From: CBDDHT01 sp965227905
Lineage (GTDB): Bacteria; Pseudomonadota; Alphaproteobacteria; Rhizobiales; Methyloligellaceae
DNA length: 64,000 nt
NCBI GenBank assembly: GCA_965227905.1
Contig: OZ245780.1
Location: forward strand, 1,922,001-1,986,000
Direction: 5' to 3'
Shown one piece after another: positions 8,763 to 17,619 of the stretch. The notes under the pieces were generated by a model. That model did not search any database. It had not been told where the DNA came from and was given only the letters and a program-made list of their open reading frames with translations. Position numbers and translations under genes: made by a program. Numbering within the stretch: the first letter of the stretch is position 1; each line of letters starts with the position of its first letter.

Positions 8763-8787
8763 GCGCTCTCTCAATCAGAGAGGGCGC
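8763..8787. terminator. Hairpin between convergent ald and phasin-like genes
   Basis: GCGCTCTCT (8763-8771) pairs with AGAGAGGGCGC (8777-8787) with one bulge. It lies just after the ald stop and overlaps the stop codon of the minus-strand gene, so it could stop transcription from both sides. T runs are short. Confidence 0.5.
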
Positions 8788-9398
8788 TGATCGTCTCTTC
8801 GGTCATTATGCGGACTGCCCATATCGGCCATCGAGTCGCTATGAGGCGCTTTTGGCGCTGACGGGATTCCACTGGGAGCGCTTGTCATCGGTCCACTTGG
8901 TGTGGCTGACTGAGGCGCTCTGCCCGGTGGCGGTGCAGATTGCGGCATCGAGCCAGGAGGCGGCGGTGCTTGCTGACCGCTGGGCGGCGAGGGAACACCT
9001 GTCTGACCTGCAAGGCTGTTGCTGGCTGCGTTGGCATCCAGGACGATGTTCACCGCGAGATCCCGGATCTCTTCAAGCTGCGAGGAGAATGTCTCCATTT
9101 GCCTGCGGGCATGAAGGTTCTGCAGCTCAAGTGCTTCAGCCATGTCTTTCGACTCTGAGAGCTCAATTGCCAGTTGGAAATTAGCATCCGCATTTTTGCG
9201 CGTGATATCCGCGATCTTTTCATTCAGAGACCGGAGACTCATGGTTGTCGCGAGCGATGAGTTCTCGAGGCTCTTCCATGTCTTGTCGTTTGTGGAAACA
9301 AAAGTATCGAAGGCCTGCTTAGCCTGCTCGATACTGGCCTTCACCAGATCTCGAACCGACTTGGGAAGCTCGACATTCATCAACGGGTCCGTTGTCAT
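8775..9398 (-). CDS. Phasin-family protein with Pro/Ser-rich tail
   Basis: The 207-residue protein has a phasin-like helical domain at about residues 10-120 (SVRDLVKASIEQAKQAFDTF, then AIELSESKDMAEALELQ, HARRQMETFSSQ), the pattern shared with the two phasins at 28699 and 29361. Phasins coat polyhydroxyalkanoate granules. The last ~85 residues are low-complexity, rich in Pro, Ser and Gln, and probably unstructured, which the other two copies lack. The ATG at 9398 follows AAGGAGAACGAG; frames further upstream have no such site. Confidence 0.8.
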   Translation of the reverse strand: MTTDPLMNVELPKSVRDLVKASIEQAKQAFDTFVSTNDKTWKSLENSSLATTMSLRSLNEKIADITRKNADANFQLAIELSESKDMAEALELQNLHARRQMETFSSQLEEIRDLAVNIVLDANAASNSLAGQTGVPSPPSGQQAPPPPGSMPQSAPPPGRAPQSATPSGPMTSAPSGIPSAPKAPHSDSMADMGSPHNDRRDDQRPL

Positions 9399-9533
9399 CT
9401 CGTTCTCCTTCAAGTCGGTGCTGTCGGATGTGTGCTGATGGCGTGCATCCATAGCGAAACGTCTTTCTTCCAACCGGTTGTCGACTATGCCAGTTGAGCG
9501 GGAATTCTTCCTGCTCCGATTCCCTTAGCTTAG

Positions 9534-9602
9534 CACATTGCTAGCGACAATCCTTGTGTTTGCCCATTTTGCAAACATGTTTGTGTTAGTGTCTGATATC
9601 AG
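9534..9602. promoter_or_regulatory. Cluster of short palindromes upstream of the phasin-like gene
   Basis: Three short symmetric sequences occur within 70 bases: TAGCACATTGCTA near 9534, CAAACATGTTTG at 9572-9583 (perfect), and CTGATATCAG at 9593-9602 (perfect). They lie 135-205 bases before the start of the minus-strand phasin-like gene and could be operators. None matches the TTGTGC-N3-GCACAA site of the other two phasin genes. Confidence 0.35.
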
Positions 9603-9687
9603 AGCGATGTTTCCCGAACAATACGGATTAATGACGGCACGCTAGCGGAAAAACGGTGCCAGGATTGAAGATTGTGACCGCCGATCG

Positions 9688-11265
9688 TTACTCGATCATC
9701 GCCGTTAGGGCCGTCAGTTGCTCAGCTTCGTCGGCTGGTTTATCCCAGCGAATCCGATGGATTCTGGGAAAACGCATAGCAACACCCGATTTATGGCGCT
9801 TCGAGAGATGAACCGCGTCGAAAGCAACTTCGACGACGAGTTTCGGCTCTACAGCGCGAACGGGACCATAGCGATCGGTTGTATGGCTGCGGACCCAGCG
9901 ATCCAGTTGTTTGAGTTCTTCGTCAGTGAATCCGAAATAGGCTTTGCCGACCGGGACCAGAATTTGCTTGCCTTCGCCATCGCGCGTCCAGGCGCCGAAC
10001 GTAAAATCCGAATAGAAGGACGATCTCTTGCCGGAGCCACGCTGGGCGTACATGAGCACCGTATCGATGGTCAGCGGTGCCCGCTTCCATTTGAACCAGT
10101 GTCCCTTGGGCCGGCCAGCAATGTAGGGACTGGATCGCCGCTTCAGCATAAGACCCTCGATCCCTGACGCGCGCGCGCCATCCCTTAGCCTTCCAAGCTC
10201 GCTCATAGTCTCGAACGCAATCAGATCGGATACGTCCATATGGGCAGGGTCTATACGGGTGTGCCAAGCTTCGAGCGACGCGCGTCTTTCGCTCAAGGGG
10301 CGGGAGCGGAGGTCATCTTCGCCATCGATCAGAATATCGTAGAGCCGGATGTGCGCCGGATACTCAGATAGCATCCGTTTTGTGACGCTCTTCCGATTCA
10401 ATCGTTGTTGCAGATCATTGAAAGGCGCAACGGTGCCGTCGCGAACGATGAGAAGCTCGCCATCGAGAACGACGTCCTGGACACCGGTGGCGACGATCTC
10501 GGGAAAGCTGTGAGAAATCTCATCGCCGGTTCTCGAAAAGAGCCGAACCGTCGACTCCCGTGCTGCAAGCTGAACGCGGATACCGTCCCATTTCCACTCG
10601 GCCAGAAAGTCGGCGTCGGTCAGATTTGCGATCTCGCCTTCTTCAAGCGGGTGCGCGAGCATCAAGGGGCGAAAAACAGCAGCGGTTCCAATCTCCGGTT
10701 TTGGTAAGCCATCGCCTAGCCAGGCAAACAGATCTTCAAACGGCGGTGTCAGCCCATGCCACAACTCTTCGATCTCCGCCACATCGACATCACCCCACCT
10801 GGCGACCGAGACTTTAGCGAGGCGGCAGGATACACCGACCCGCAATGCGCCTGTCACCAACTTCAGGAGCGCCCAGCGACCTGTGGCATCAAGCCGGTCC
10901 AACCAGTTTTCGATATGACCGGCAGCATCGTCGGAGGCGGCGCCCTGGAGCGTCTCTATAACTTCCTTGAGCCGCGGCGGCTCGTCGAGGCTGTCGCCGG
11001 GCCATAGCAGGGCAACAGTCTCTGCTGTGTCACCGACATAGTCGCGCGATAACTGATAGAGGACCGGGTCCACGCGCGGCTCCATCAGGTCTCGCACGAT
11101 GCGCCGCATTGGAAGAGACAGTTTCAGGTCACCTGTGAGTGCAGCCAGCGCCCATCCTCGATCTGGATCGGGCGCATCGGTGTAGTAACGTGCCAAGAGG
11201 CGCAGCTTCCCGTTCCGCGAGGGGGTGTAGACGAGACGGTCGAGAAGGTCCGCGAATGCCTTCAT
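9688..11265 (-). CDS. ATP-dependent DNA ligase (ligase-associated repair cluster type)
   Basis: The 525-residue protein has an N-terminal DNA-binding ligase region (about 1-200), then the nucleotidyltransferase core with the lysine motif AEWKWDGIR (K225 forms the ligase-AMP intermediate). Motif III VVLDGELLI, motif IV EGLMLKRRSSPY and motif V HWFKWKRA follow, with a C-terminal OB fold. It seals nicked DNA using ATP. Its start overlaps the stop of the upstream exonuclease gene by four bases (ATGA), indicating translational coupling. In many alphaproteobacteria this pair travels with an Lhr-like DEXH helicase and a metallophosphoesterase (PdeM); neither is present here. Confidence 0.92.
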   Translation of the reverse strand: MKAFADLLDRLVYTPSRNGKLRLLARYYTDAPDPDRGWALAALTGDLKLSLPMRRIVRDLMEPRVDPVLYQLSRDYVGDTAETVALLWPGDSLDEPPRLKEVIETLQGAASDDAAGHIENWLDRLDATGRWALLKLVTGALRVGVSCRLAKVSVARWGDVDVAEIEELWHGLTPPFEDLFAWLGDGLPKPEIGTAAVFRPLMLAHPLEEGEIANLTDADFLAEWKWDGIRVQLAARESTVRLFSRTGDEISHSFPEIVATGVQDVVLDGELLIVRDGTVAPFNDLQQRLNRKSVTKRMLSEYPAHIRLYDILIDGEDDLRSRPLSERRASLEAWHTRIDPAHMDVSDLIAFETMSELGRLRDGARASGIEGLMLKRRSSPYIAGRPKGHWFKWKRAPLTIDTVLMYAQRGSGKRSSFYSDFTFGAWTRDGEGKQILVPVGKAYFGFTDEELKQLDRWVRSHTTDRYGPVRAVEPKLVVEVAFDAVHLSKRHKSGVAMRFPRIHRIRWDKPADEAEQLTALTAMIE

Positions 11266-12284
11266 TCGTCTTCGTCCTCACGACCGATCAGAGATAGTGC
11301 AAAACCGCGTCGTCCCGATTTTTCGATGTGGTGGACAAGGGCGTCTTCGCGCCCATGGGTGACCCAGATTTCCTCGGCTTGGGTCTCGTCGATCGTCGTC
11401 GTGAGTTCATCCCAGTCTGCATGGTCGGAAATAATCAGCGGCAACTCCACGCCGCGCTGGCGTGCTCGGCCGCGAACACGCATCCATCCCGATGCAAACA
11501 CAGTCACCGGATCTCCGAGGCGCCGTGACCAGCGGTCGCGCAGGGCACCGGGCGGCGCCATCACGATCTCTCCGTCAAGAGATCTCGGCTTGGCTTCGCT
11601 GACAGGAAGCAATGGGCCGAGAGCAACGCCAAGTTCCTCATACAAGCTGCACAGTCTTATCAAGGCACCATGCAACCAGATCGGCCGGTCATATCCGGCC
11701 GCGCGCAGGAGCCGGATAAGGCGCTGGCATTTTCCAAGGCCGTATGCGCCAACCAGATGAGCGCGCTCCGGAAAGGTCGCCAGCGATTGCAGGAGGCGAG
11801 CGATTTCTCCATCGTCCGGCTCATGCCGGAAGACAGGGAGGGCAAACGTCGCTTCGGTAACGAAGACGTCGCAGGTCACGGGTTCGAAAGCGGCACAGGT
11901 CTCGTCGGCACGGCGTTTGTAGTCGCCCGAGACGACGGCTTTCATGCCACGATATGCCATGACGACCTGGGCACTGCCCAGAACATGGCCTGCAGGGACC
12001 AGTGAGACGTCGACATCGCCGATGCGTCTGTGTTCGCCCAAGTTCAATGTCTCGCGCTGCCGGCCGGCCTGATCCCCAAGCCGTACAGACATGATTTCAG
12101 CGGTTTCCGGGGTCGCCATTACGGCGCCATGTCCTGGTCTCGCGTGATCGGCGTGACCGTGGGTAACGATTGCTCTATCGACTGAAAGATGAGGGTCGAT
12201 ATGAAATCTGCCGGGGGCACAATATAGGCCGGCGGCATCCGGGTAGAGCCATTGCGAGATTTTCGAAGTTGAACGGCTTGTCAT
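11262..12284 (-). CDS. Ligase-associated DNA exonuclease (metallo-beta-lactamase/beta-CASP)
   Basis: The 340-residue protein has the metallo-beta-lactamase metal motif THGHADH (H42, H44, D46, H47), a second motif VPAGHVLGSAQ, and VVSGDYK with a metal-binding Asp. It resembles the exonuclease of the ligase/helicase/exonuclease cluster, related to Artemis/SNM1 and CPSF73 nucleases. It is the first gene of a two-gene operon with the ATP-dependent ligase, which points to DNA end processing before ligation. No partner helicase is seen in this window. Confidence 0.88.
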   Translation of the reverse strand: MTSRSTSKISQWLYPDAAGLYCAPGRFHIDPHLSVDRAIVTHGHADHARPGHGAVMATPETAEIMSVRLGDQAGRQRETLNLGEHRRIGDVDVSLVPAGHVLGSAQVVMAYRGMKAVVSGDYKRRADETCAAFEPVTCDVFVTEATFALPVFRHEPDDGEIARLLQSLATFPERAHLVGAYGLGKCQRLIRLLRAAGYDRPIWLHGALIRLCSLYEELGVALGPLLPVSEAKPRSLDGEIVMAPPGALRDRWSRRLGDPVTVFASGWMRVRGRARQRGVELPLIISDHADWDELTTTIDETQAEEIWVTHGREDALVHHIEKSGRRGFALSLIGREDEDE

Positions 12285-12549
12285 GATCGCTCGTGAATGG
12301 CTTTGATTTCAACCAGCGGTGCGTCAAATGCCTGGGCGTCGCCGACCGCAAAAATTGATCTTGCAACATGCCGGGGCTGTACAGCTCATGCCAGCTCAGC
12401 ATACATTCCGCCGAACAGATTCATTTCTATTCCCGATGCCTACAGACAATCAATCAGATTGCGAGACGGTGGGATCGATCTGGGTACGATCAGAACCAAT
12501 CCGACGTTGAATGGTTCCATTGGCAGTCTGACGAAACGGGAGACGCACC

Positions 12550-12726
12550 ATGATCGGCACTTGGGCTGATTGGGTATTCTTGCTGGTCACAGGCCTCGTG
12601 GCCTTTTATGGGCTGACCTACCGCGATGCGCGCGGCGAGAGACCTTGGGTTCATCTCATGTTCGGCGGTCTTGCGGTTTTCTATTTCATGAGAGCCTTGC
12701 TTTCAGATGTCCTTGGGGTCATCTGA
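12550..12726 (+). CDS. Small two-helix membrane protein
   Basis: A 58-residue frame beginning MIGTWADWVFLL has two hydrophobic stretches (about residues 8-22 and 36-55) joined by a charged loop TYRDARGERPW, which suggests two membrane helices. GGGAG lies about nine bases upstream of the ATG. It is divergent from the exonuclease gene and converges on the TPR protein. No function is recognised; a role near the symporter at 13379 is only a positional guess. Confidence 0.6.
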   Translation: MIGTWADWVFLLVTGLVAFYGLTYRDARGERPWVHLMFGGLAVFYFMRALLSDVLGVI

Positions 12727-12747
12727 TCCCACCTGTGGCTCTCGAAG

Positions 12748-13401
12748 TTATCGGGGGCGATGCATTCGCTGTAGCGCATCAATCTTCGGGACGCGCATGA
12801 CTCTCTCGACTTCGGGTTTTTGTAACTGCTCATAGAGATAAACGGCGCGGCTTCTCACCGTCGACACATGGGTGTTGCCGTACAGGATTCTTTGAACCAC
12901 GCCAGGTCCGGAGACGGTTTTCTCATCGGTTTTGAGAGACATCGTATAGTCGGCGAGTGCTCGTTCGTAATCGCCCATTCTGTCTCTGGCGACCCCCCTG
13001 TTGGCGTAAGCGGCTGCAAGAACAGCGCGGTCCGCCTCGTCGTGCTTGCCTGTTTTTTCCTGCTCCAAAGCGTCGATCAGTTCGGAAAGTTGCGCGACAG
13101 AACCTGCACTATCCTCTGTCTGTAGCAGCACGAGGGCCCGGCCCATCATCGCTCCCCGATGTCCGGGTGCGGCTAACAGGGCTTTGTCATAGTACGCCAA
13201 TGCCATCACGAACTGTCCATCTTCGAGACGCAAAGTCCCTAGCTCGGTCTCATAATCACCTGGAGGCTGGTTCGCCCAATATTGCGCGACGCCTGTTCCC
13301 AGGACGGATAGACCGAGAAGCAATACCGCCGGGAGCAGGAGGCGTTGCCAAACATTGCGCGACGTGTCGGCCTTCGTTCTAAGTGCTGTGGGCTGTGTCA
13401 T
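12748..13401 (-). CDS. Membrane-anchored TPR protein
   Basis: The protein (217 residues from ATG 13401) has one N-terminal membrane helix (VWQRLLLPAVLLLGLSVLGTGVA) and two or three tetratricopeptide-like units, for example DGQFVMALAYYDKALLAAPGH and DRMGDYERALADYTMSLKTD. The TPR part probably faces the periplasm and binds a partner. The chosen ATG overlaps the end of the symporter gene by 23 bases; a TTG at 13440 preceded by AAAGGAC is an alternative start. Coupling to the symporter suggests a shared role that is not known. Confidence 0.75.
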   Translation of the reverse strand: MTQPTALRTKADTSRNVWQRLLLPAVLLLGLSVLGTGVAQYWANQPPGDYETELGTLRLEDGQFVMALAYYDKALLAAPGHRGAMMGRALVLLQTEDSAGSVAQLSELIDALEQEKTGKHDEADRAVLAAAYANRGVARDRMGDYERALADYTMSLKTDEKTVSGPGVVQRILYGNTHVSTVRSRAVYLYEQLQKPEVERVMRVPKIDALQRMHRPR

Positions 13402-15394
13402 CCCCAGACGTGTCGCCACGCTCTCCTGCAAGTGGTTCAATGTCCTTTTTGGGGAGCCTAGACATTTCCATTTTGTAGGCCAGGAACCAAATCATTGTGC
13501 AGCCTGCGGCCCACCAGAGGATTTGCCATATCCAGATCGACGGCATCCCGAGCAGCCAAGTCGATGGATTGTCGGGGGCGCCAAATAAATCGTTGCCAAT
13601 GGTTGCGCCAGGGCCGATGCCGAACGCAAACCATAGCAGGACGACGATCCAGGCGGCAGGTATCAGTTTGCGTTTCTCTTCACCCAGCGATGCATGTCCT
13701 CGAAGGAAACTGTGAAACTGCATCTGGTGATCTGAGTTGGCCCGGTTCTGGGTCAATGCAGACACGATGATCGTTACGCCGAGATTGCATAGAATTCCCC
13801 AAACAGCGGAATGGATCGTCAACGGCCAGCGACCCCACGGCAATTCGGCGCCAAGAAAGGCGGCAATCGAGCCACCTACGGCATCTGTAAGCAGAACGCC
13901 CATCAGCCCCGCGATCAGACCGAGCGTCACACCAGCCCGTGTAAACCAGGGAATCCAGCATACCGCGAGGAGTGACGGCACCATCTGCAGTCCGAACGCG
14001 ATCGAGACACCTCCGAGGAGAACCAGAGTGTCCTGCGACCATGTAGCAATCAATAGGGCGGCAATGGCGATGAACGCCACAGCCAACCGGCCGAAGAGTA
14101 TCTGTGCTTTGTCGCTGGCAGAGCGATTGACGTAGCGCTTGTAAACATCCCGGCTGAGCATGGCGCCGGTCGTGGACATGATGGCGGCGCCGGTCGCCTG
14201 CATTGCCGCCAGTGCGCATACGGCCAGAAGGCCGACAAGCCAGGGCGCGACACCGGCCATCTGGTTCATGTAGAGCGGAGCCGTCTTGAAATAGGACGGA
14301 ACGATACTGTCTGCTGCTTGAAGGATTCCAGCACCATCGAAGATTCGGGAGACGGCAAAGCCTGCATCATTCGCGATTGAGTCTGCGCCCAGAAAGTGTG
14401 CGCTGACACCCTGAAGCATGGTGAAAACGATCAGCACAAAGCCGATGATCAGGGACGACAACCAGACCTGCTGGGTCGCAAACGGAGCGGGGCTCCTGCT
14501 GGAGAAGGCCCACATGGAAAATGTAGGGGAAGCTTGAATTCCCATAAGCGCGATCAGATAGGTCAAGATCATAATCGCAGTCCACAGTCCGCCGATCGGC
14601 GTTTGTCCGGCGAAGGCGTCAGTCTTGAGGCCCGGCGTGTACTGAATCACACCGGGAATGGCGAAATAGGCATTATGGTCGCTACTGCCATAGCTTTGTG
14701 GTGTTCCCCATTTGCCAAGATCCGTTGACGCAAGCTGTCCGAGCGCAGTCTGCAGAGCGCTCCAGCCGCCAACAAGATTCAAGGCAATAACACCGGTCAC
14801 GATGATCCCGATCGTCAGCATGGCCCATTGTAGGGCGCCAACCTTTGCCGTGGCTCTCAGGCCGCCGGCTCCGACATAGGCGATCACAACCGCCGCCAAG
14901 GCCCACATGCCGAGTTCGACCGGCACCAGCCCATCGCTGAGATAATTGAAAAGGTAGCCCGAAGCGCCGAATTGAACGCCGAGAAAGGGGACGGCAAAGA
15001 GTAAGGCCACCAGGATCACGAGAACCCGGATCGTATCGCTTTGGAAGTAGGCGGAGAGCATTTCGCCTGGCGTAACGAAGCCGAAGCGCTTTCCAAGCAT
15101 CCATTGACGCTTCAGAAAGAGAACGCCGGTGAGGGGGATCGCGATCGCGAATAGAGAGGTATAGGCGTATTGAAATCCATCGCGGTAGATGAGTCCGGGT
15201 TGACCCAGAAACGTCAATCCCGAGAAAGACGCAGCAGTGGCAGCGAGAGCGAAAATCCAGAAGGGCAGGTTTCGGCCCGCAATAAAAAAGTCGTCGGACG
15301 TCTTGATCGAACGCGCCGCCTGCATCCCCCAGTGGATACAACAAGCTGCGTACAGGCCGACGAAAATGCACAGCCAGATGACTTTGAGCGCCAT
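13379..15394 (-). CDS. Sodium:solute symporter family transporter
   Basis: This 671-residue membrane protein has about 13-14 hydrophobic segments and the SSS-family signature region near the start (SDDFFIAGRNLPFW.FALAATAASFSG). Members use a sodium gradient to import amino acids, organic acids, vitamins or osmolytes. A central soluble loop with DAFAGQTPIGGLW and a long C-terminal part make it longer than PutP-type members. The substrate cannot be told from sequence. It is co-transcribed with the downstream TPR protein, whose gene overlaps its 3' end. Confidence 0.9.
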   Translation of the reverse strand: MALKVIWLCIFVGLYAACCIHWGMQAARSIKTSDDFFIAGRNLPFWIFALAATAASFSGLTFLGQPGLIYRDGFQYAYTSLFAIAIPLTGVLFLKRQWMLGKRFGFVTPGEMLSAYFQSDTIRVLVILVALLFAVPFLGVQFGASGYLFNYLSDGLVPVELGMWALAAVVIAYVGAGGLRATAKVGALQWAMLTIGIIVTGVIALNLVGGWSALQTALGQLASTDLGKWGTPQSYGSSDHNAYFAIPGVIQYTPGLKTDAFAGQTPIGGLWTAIMILTYLIALMGIQASPTFSMWAFSSRSPAPFATQQVWLSSLIIGFVLIVFTMLQGVSAHFLGADSIANDAGFAVSRIFDGAGILQAADSIVPSYFKTAPLYMNQMAGVAPWLVGLLAVCALAAMQATGAAIMSTTGAMLSRDVYKRYVNRSASDKAQILFGRLAVAFIAIAALLIATWSQDTLVLLGGVSIAFGLQMVPSLLAVCWIPWFTRAGVTLGLIAGLMGVLLTDAVGGSIAAFLGAELPWGRWPLTIHSAVWGILCNLGVTIIVSALTQNRANSDHQMQFHSFLRGHASLGEEKRKLIPAAWIVVLLWFAFGIGPGATIGNDLFGAPDNPSTWLLGMPSIWIWQILWWAAGCTMIWFLAYKMEMSRLPKKDIEPLAGERGDTSGDDTAHST

Positions 15395-15523
15395 GGAGTC
15401 TGCCTTTTTACTGTGGCTGCCAAAGCTATAGAGAGATGCGATCCCATCGGGCGATGAGATCGCTGAAACCGATCTTCAGATTAGTATGGTCCGGACGTCC
15501 GTCTACAGTCTTTGCTGCTTCGC

Positions 15524-17044
15524 TCAGCCGGAGCAAACGCAGCTGGTCTGATGAGCCTTCTGAATACTCGACATGCTACCCAGTATCGTTTCGTCCAGTG
15601 CTTTGTAGTGCCCTGAAACGACGTTCAAATAATCAGCGGCTTCGATTGCGCTCAACGCCATCCGGATTGCTTTGCGAGCCGCCGCGTCCATTTCTTTCGT
15701 GGCGCTCTTGAGCGATTTTTGTATGACCTTGAGTGCGTCAAAAACTGTGTCAGCCGCCTGAACGGATGCTGCCATTTCACTGTCATTGGTGAGCGTAGCA
15801 ATCTGGTGTGTCATCTCTGTCAGTCCGGCCGGTGTCGCGTCCTCAACGCGTGTGGGCTTCGGCCCATCTGTGTCGGTTTCGGGATCGGTGGTCGTATTGG
15901 CTGCCGCAATTTCTCGCGCGGTCCTGGTCTTCTCTGCGGCCATTGCGAGGGCTTCGTCTGCCCGATCCGAGATCTTTTTGCCACGTTTTCGAACCGCATC
16001 CATCTTGGTGGAAAAATAGTCCATCATCTGCGGCGTTCCCGTGCAGATTGCCGGGTGTTTTGCCTGCTTCAGATAACCACGCAGATCCGTAGCGACGCGT
16101 TGCGACACCCATCCCTCATTCTGTTTCACCGACAACTGCCGGTCGATGGCGCGCGACGAGACGAACCGGCCTGCAAAACGATAGATCGCGGCCTCTGATT
16201 TGGGCAGACCGGAACGAGTCGAGATCGTTCTTCTTACAGTCTTGTATCGCGTGCATGTCCGTTCGTATCTTCCCTGAAACGGCTTCCAGTTCTTGACCCA
16301 GCGGGCGCAGACGCGCCTCTTGACGGTCTTGGAGACTCCGGGCTGGAAAAGCCATCGTCCGGGGCGCTTCTTGTCCCGTGTCCGAGCGGCTTTCAGAGCG
16401 GTAGATATCGCTTTGCTATTGCGATCGCGAATGGCCGTTATCCCATTGAAGAAATCCGCAGCACAATCGGCTGCGGGCCATACAACGACGGTCTGATCCA
16501 TCGCCGCATCGTCTTTCGCTCCGGCTTGCTTGAGAGCGATCTTCAACCGGTTGATGCTCTTTCCTTCATATCCGCTAGCCTCATCACCCGCGCGCAGCTT
16601 CACTTCGATCAAGACCTTGCGAGGTTTGCCTTTTCGCAAGCCTTTGATGCTGGCGCGCATTCCCGTATCGCTTTTTACCGATTTTACGGACTTGCCAGTC
16701 ACGCCGGCCAGCTCGGCAAGATCGGACTCAAGATGCAACTCGGCTGCGAGCGATTTCGCTTTCGATCGATTTGCCAGGCGCAGAGTAACGAAAGCAGAAC
16801 CACCTACGGAGAATGTCAGACCGGGCTCGGCAACCTCGACCAGGGCATGCACGCCACCGGCTGAAAGCTCGCTTTTTGTATTTCGCGCCTCTTCTTCGGG
16901 CTTGAGCTCCGGAGAGACGGCTGCAGCCGATTGGCTCAACGCCAATGGCAGAATAGCCAGCATGGCAAGGCGACCTAAAAGGGCAGAAGGAGCAAGGTGT
17001 AATTTGCGGATCTGCAGTTGCATCAGCTTCACCTGTTTGGTCAC
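15524..17044 (-). CDS. Secreted protein of unknown function
   Basis: The 506-residue protein has a signal peptide (LLGRLAMLAILPLALSQSAAA) and then a likely beta-sandwich domain (about 60-150: VSGG/VTLRLANR...AELHLESDLAEL, IKGLRKGKPRKVLIEVKL), reminiscent of cell-surface CARDB/DUF11-type folds. A basic middle region with several Cys (RVCARW, RTCTRYKT, AICTGTP) follows, and a C-terminal helical region ends in TSCVCSG. The helical part is likely coiled coil. I do not recognise a family. A second ATG seven codons in (MQLQIRK) is an alternative start. The gene follows a strong hairpin terminator, so it has its own promoter. Confidence 0.65.
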   Translation of the reverse strand: MTKQVKLMQLQIRKLHLAPSALLGRLAMLAILPLALSQSAAAVSPELKPEEEARNTKSELSAGGVHALVEVAEPGLTFSVGGSAFVTLRLANRSKAKSLAAELHLESDLAELAGVTGKSVKSVKSDTGMRASIKGLRKGKPRKVLIEVKLRAGDEASGYEGKSINRLKIALKQAGAKDDAAMDQTVVVWPAADCAADFFNGITAIRDRNSKAISTALKAARTRDKKRPGRWLFQPGVSKTVKRRVCARWVKNWKPFQGRYERTCTRYKTVRRTISTRSGLPKSEAAIYRFAGRFVSSRAIDRQLSVKQNEGWVSQRVATDLRGYLKQAKHPAICTGTPQMMDYFSTKMDAVRKRGKKISDRADEALAMAAEKTRTAREIAAANTTTDPETDTDGPKPTRVEDATPAGLTEMTHQIATLTNDSEMAASVQAADTVFDALKVIQKSLKSATKEMDAAARKAIRMALSAIEAADYLNVVSGHYKALDETILGSMSSIQKAHQTSCVCSG

Positions 17045-17130
17045 GTTTCGCGTTCGAAACGATTAGCTTTTCGACCTACATGCCGTCAATTCAGAACGGC
17101 TGTCTATAGGATGGACGCATTGCACAAAAA

Positions 17131-17163
17131 AGAACTGCCGGTAAGGCCCTTACCGGCAGTTCT
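17131..17163 (-). terminator. Strong rho-independent terminator, minus strand, with no gene close upstream
   Basis: Two perfect 15-base arms (AGAACTGCCGGTAAG and its complement) enclose a GCC loop. On the minus strand the stem is followed by TTTTTT (17125-17130). The nearest minus-strand gene upstream ends at 17620, about 460 bases away. It either closes a long 3' leader of that gene or marks the end of a small RNA. Confidence 0.8.
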
Positions 17164-17619
17164 CCGCAAATATGGTGCTCAGCAGGCTCGCAATGCCAAG
17201 CACCGCGTCGCCTAAAAAAATGAGTCAATTACGCAAAACTGTGACTACCCCGCTCAGGCGATGACGACGGCCCTCTTTGGTCGTGATTGCTAAAGGTTGA
17301 CCCCGCTCTAGCAATGAAAAAACCGGTCCGAATGTCCCGGCTCGTCATGGTGTTTACCTTAACGCTGGCAGCCTCCGATTGCTAGACAAAGAATGTCTTC
17401 AAAGGGCCGAAATACTTCTTGACTAGGCCATTTTTCTACTCGCTGACATACTCTTAAAAACTAAATAAATCCGCCATAAATTCATGTTTTTCAGCCTGTT
17501 GAAAGGGTAGGCTTAGATGGCGTGTAAGCTGTTGAGCTAATCCATGGGCGTATGTCGGCCAAATGCTGTTTTTGTCTGCCCAGAAGGTGCCGGCATAGCC
17601 AATCGAATTCAGGCGGATC
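17164..17619. other. 456-bp gap, possible small RNA or long 3' UTR
   Basis: No convincing protein gene is seen. On the plus strand a 23-codon frame at 17314-17385 reads like a bare lipoprotein signal (MKKPVRMSRLVMVFTLTLAASDC then stop, shown only as a curiosity). GGTGCT near 17174 can pair with AGCACC near 17199. Together with the orphan terminator at 17131-17163, the gap is a candidate for a minus-strand noncoding RNA. Confidence 0.3.

Noticed and set aside
17314..17385. 23-codon signal-peptide-like frame as a gene
   Set aside because: Too short to support, with only a distant weak AAAGG upstream; kept only as a note on the gap.
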